From assembly GCA_003022745.1 (NCBI GenBank), contig PXSU01000051.1, positions 1 to 7,461 on the forward strand: a stretch of 7,461 nt of DNA, in the 5' to 3' direction. A program made the position numbers and the translations under genes. The DNA is from Halobacteriales archaeon SW_9_67_25 (GTDB lineage Archaea > Halobacteriota > Halobacteria > Halobacteriales > Haloarculaceae). This document shows positions 5,828 through 7,461 of the stretch, one piece after another. The notes below the pieces were generated by a model that saw only the letters and a program-made list of their open reading frames with translations, made no database searches and was not told the DNA's origin. Within the stretch, counting starts at the first letter, position 1. Every line of letters begins with the position of its first letter.

Positions 5828-5863
5828 TCCGTCCCCGAGGGTGTAGTGTCCGTCCCGAGGGAC
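5828..5863. repeat. Tandem dyad repeat with 21-bp period, candidate operator
   Basis: TCCGTCCCCGAGGG (5828-5841) recurs as TCCGTCCCGAGGG (5849-5861), differing by one C, with starts 21 bp apart, or two helical turns. Each copy has a CCC-GA-GGG dyad core; the second extends to the perfect GTCCCGAGGGAC (5852-5863). The pair lies between the tsr3 T-tract and the TATA-like element of the SnoaL-like gene, where a dimeric regulator could act on either promoter. Confidence 0.5.
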
Positions 5864-5867
5864 CTAC

Positions 5868-5876
5868 GATTAAGTG
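5868..5876 (+). promoter_or_regulatory. TATA element for the SnoaL-like gene
   Basis: GATTAAGTG is centred 27 bp before the ATG at 5899 and is the only AT-rich patch close to it, predicting a leaderless transcript. Confidence 0.5.
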
Positions 5877-5898
5877 GCCGTGAGCGGACTGCCCACAC

Positions 5899-6252
5899 AT
5901 GGACGAGAACGGGAGCGGTCGGAGCAGGACCGAGGCGGCCCGCGCGTACTACCGGGCGCTCGACGAGGACGACTACGACCTGCTCGCGGACCTGCTCGCG
6001 CCCGACTTTCGGCACGTCCGCCCGGACCGCACGTTCACCGGACGCGAGCGGTTCGTCCGATTCATGCGCGAGGAACGTCCGATGCGCGGGACCAGCCACC
6101 CGATAGACGGCGTCTACGGCCAGGAAAACAGCGACGGCGTGGTCGTCCAGGGCCGATTGCTCGACCCGGACGGGGAACTCATCGTGCGTTTCGTCGACGT
6201 GTTCGCCTTCGAAGGAAGCAACATCGGGGAGATAGGGACGTTCACCCGGTGA
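5899..6252 (+). CDS. SnoaL/NTF2-like fold small protein
   Basis: A 117-residue acidic protein with the pattern of the SnoaL-like NTF2 fold. The first helix is [47 protein letters not shown] (about 12-58), the stretch in which such proteins pack a helix pair before a strand carrying DF.H. It is followed by curved-sheet strands ([38 protein letters not shown]). The fold covers small-ligand isomerases, cyclases and many non-catalytic proteins, so no reaction is assigned. It is divergent from tsr3 across a 103-bp gap with a tandem repeat and has its own TATA-like box. It converges with serS. The start ATG is fixed by the TATA spacing; the first ten or so residues are a hydrophilic tail. Confidence 0.75.
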   Translation: MDENGSGRSRTEAARAYYRALDEDDYDLLADLLAPDFRHVRPDRTFTGRERFVRFMREERPMRGTSHPIDGVYGQENSDGVVVQGRLLDPDGELIVRFVDVFAFEGSNIGEIGTFTR

Positions 6253-6274
6253 GCGAGCGGTCTACAGGCGGAGT

Positions 6275-6295
6275 GCCTCGGGGCGACCCCGAGGC
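6275..6295. terminator. Perfect 9-bp hairpin between convergent genes (possible bidirectional 3'-end signal)
   Basis: GCCTCGGGG (6275-6283) and CCCCGAGGC (6287-6295) form a perfect 9-bp stem with a 3-nt CGA loop in the 46-bp gap between the SnoaL-like stop (6252) and the serS stop (6301-6299). Being symmetrical it would form in transcripts from either side. Neither side has a T-run, so it may act on RNA processing or stability more than on intrinsic termination. Confidence 0.45.
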
Positions 6296-6298
6296 GGT

Positions 6299-7461
6299 TC
6301 ACTCCCGGTTTCCGGCCCCGAGGGCCGCCTCGCCGACCGGTTCGTGGCCCTCGATTACTTCCTGGCCGCCCATGTAGGGCCGGAGCGGTTCGGGGACCGT
6401 GACGGTCCCGTCGGGGTTCTGGTAGTACTCGAGGATGGCGACGACGACGCGGGGCAGTGCCAGCCCGGAGGCGTTCAGCGTGTGGAGGTACTCGGCGGAT
6501 TCGTGGCGCTCGGGGCGGTACCGGAGGCCGGCACGCCTGGCCTGGAAGTCCTCGAAGTTCGACGCCGAGGAGACTTCGAGCCACCGGCCGCCAACGTCGG
6601 GGCCCTCGGGCATGTCGTCGGCCGGTGCCCACACCTCGATGTCGTACTTTTTGGCCTGCGTAAAGCCCATGTCGCCGGTGCACATGTGGAGGACGCGGTA
6701 GGGCAACCCGAGCCCTTCGAGTACTGCGGCGGCCTCCCCGACCAGGCTCTCCAGACGGTCGTAGCTCTCGCCGGGCCGGACGAAGTTGACCAGTTCGACC
6801 TTGTTGAACTGGTGGACCCGGACGTACCCGCGGGTCTCGGTGCCGTGTTCGCCGGCCTCGCGCCGGAAGTTCGGCGAGAAGGCGACGTGCTTGATCGGCA
6901 GGTCGTCGTCCAGCAGGATCTCGTCACGATACATGTTCGTGACGGGCACCTCCGCCGTGGGAAGGAGCCAGAGGTCGTCGTCGTCGTAGGGTTCGTCGTT
7001 GTGGCCGCCGATGCGGTAGGCGTCCCCGACGAACTTGGGGAACTGGCCGGTCCCCTGCATCGACCGGGAGTTGACCGGGAGCGGCGGGAACACGTCCGTG
7101 TATCCCTGCTCGCGGTGGACGTCGAGCATGAACTGGACCAGGGCGTACTCCAGGCGTGCGCCGTCACCCTTGAGGAACTGAAACCCTCCGCCAGCGACCT
7201 TCGCACCCCGCTCGAAATCCAGAATGTCCAACTCCTCGCCCAGGTCGTAGTGGGGAACGACGGGTTCGGGCAATGCGCGGCGGTCCTCGAACCCCCAGCG
7301 GCGGTCCTCCACGTTGTCGCTCTCGTCGTCACCTTCCGGGACGCTCTCGTGGGGGACGTTCGGTATCCGGAGGAGCCACTCCTCGAGTTCCGATTCGAGT
7401 TCGTCCGCCTGCTCCTCGACGGCGTTGAGTTCCGATTTCAGTTCGCGGGAGCGCTCGATGG
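6299..7461 (-). CDS. serS: Seryl-tRNA synthetase, N-terminus beyond the window
   Basis: SerS charges tRNA-Ser with serine in the cytoplasm. The visible 386 residues run off the right edge; the frame is open to the last base, so about 70-80 N-terminal residues lie outside. The visible start, [29 protein letters not shown], is the second helix of the tRNA-binding coiled coil. It is followed by the [18 protein letters not shown] linker and the class II catalytic core: [18 protein letters not shown] (serine-binding TxE loop), motif 2 [27 protein letters not shown], and motif 3 [20 protein letters not shown] with its ATP-binding Arg. The C-terminus, [24 protein letters not shown], is a family end and is complete. 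This is the common bacterial/archaeal SerS, not the rare methanogen type. An acidic NDEPYDDDD insert before the TxE loop fits a halophile. Confidence 0.96.
   Translation of the reverse strand, partial: IERSRELKSELNAVEEQADELESELEEWLLRIPNVPHESVPEGDDESDNVEDRRWGFEDRRALPEPVVPHYDLGEELDILDFERGAKVAGGGFQFLKGDGARLEYALVQFMLDVHREQGYTDVFPPLPVNSRSMQGTGQFPKFVGDAYRIGGHNDEPYDDDDLWLLPTAEVPVTNMYRDEILLDDDLPIKHVAFSPNFRREAGEHGTETRGYVRVHQFNKVELVNFVRPGESYDRLESLVGEAAAVLEGLGLPYRVLHMCTGDMGFTQAKKYDIEVWAPADDMPEGPDVGGRWLEVSSASNFEDFQARRAGLRYRPERHESAEYLHTLNASGLALPRVVVAILEYYQNPDGTVTVPEPLRPYMGGQEVIEGHEPVGEAALGAGNRE

Noticed and set aside
1..7461. CRISPR arrays, insertion sequences, tRNA/rRNA genes, toxin-antitoxin or defence cassettes
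   Set aside because: No multi-copy spaced repeats, transposase, cloverleaf or known defence motif is visible; composition and codon style are uniform throughout.

Overview
This 7.46-kb window is chromosomal DNA from a halophilic archaeon (class Halobacteria). It is GC-rich, and its proteins are strongly acidic (many Asp/Glu, few Lys). Most genes have an AT-rich TATA-like element about 26-30 bp before the start codon with almost no leader, which is the usual haloarchaeal leaderless layout. It holds an archaeal-lineage L40e ribosomal protein and an archaeal Tsr3-type rRNA-modification protein. The genus cannot be fixed from the window alone.

Layout, left to right: a MaoC-like hot-dog hydratase (minus, 68-523); a divergent type-1 isopentenyl-diphosphate isomerase of the Nudix fold (plus, 678-1244); a 7TM-PAS histidine kinase (minus, 1283-2968) behind a small two-helix membrane protein (minus, 3019-3240), probably one transcript; a metallo-beta-lactamase-fold hydrolase (plus, 3352-3963); ribosomal protein L40e (minus, 3988-4137); a divergent enolase-superfamily protein (plus, 4224-5273); a shortened Tsr3 rRNA aminocarboxypropyltransferase homologue (minus, 5367-5795); a divergent SnoaL/NTF2-like small protein (plus, 5899-6252); and seryl-tRNA synthetase (minus, 6299 to the right edge, N-terminus cut off). 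Genes alternate between convergent pairs with short gaps (24-93 bp) and divergent pairs that share promoter regions (86-154 bp).

The content is mostly housekeeping: translation (L40e, SerS, Tsr3), isoprenoid supply for membrane lipids (Idi), acyl-CoA-type metabolism (MaoC) and membrane sensing (the kinase). No mobile elements, CRISPR, tRNA or rRNA genes are visible, and I see no obvious novel defence or accessory system. The points that merit a second look are inside familiar genes. The kinase appears to have lost the G1 (DxGxG) ATP-binding box by an in-frame deletion. The Tsr3 homologue stops about 25-30 residues before the usual family end. The isomerase has Ala where the E. coli enzyme has its catalytic Cys. 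Two tandem repeats with a period of about two helical turns (22 and 21 bp) sit just upstream of TATA-like boxes and look like operators.
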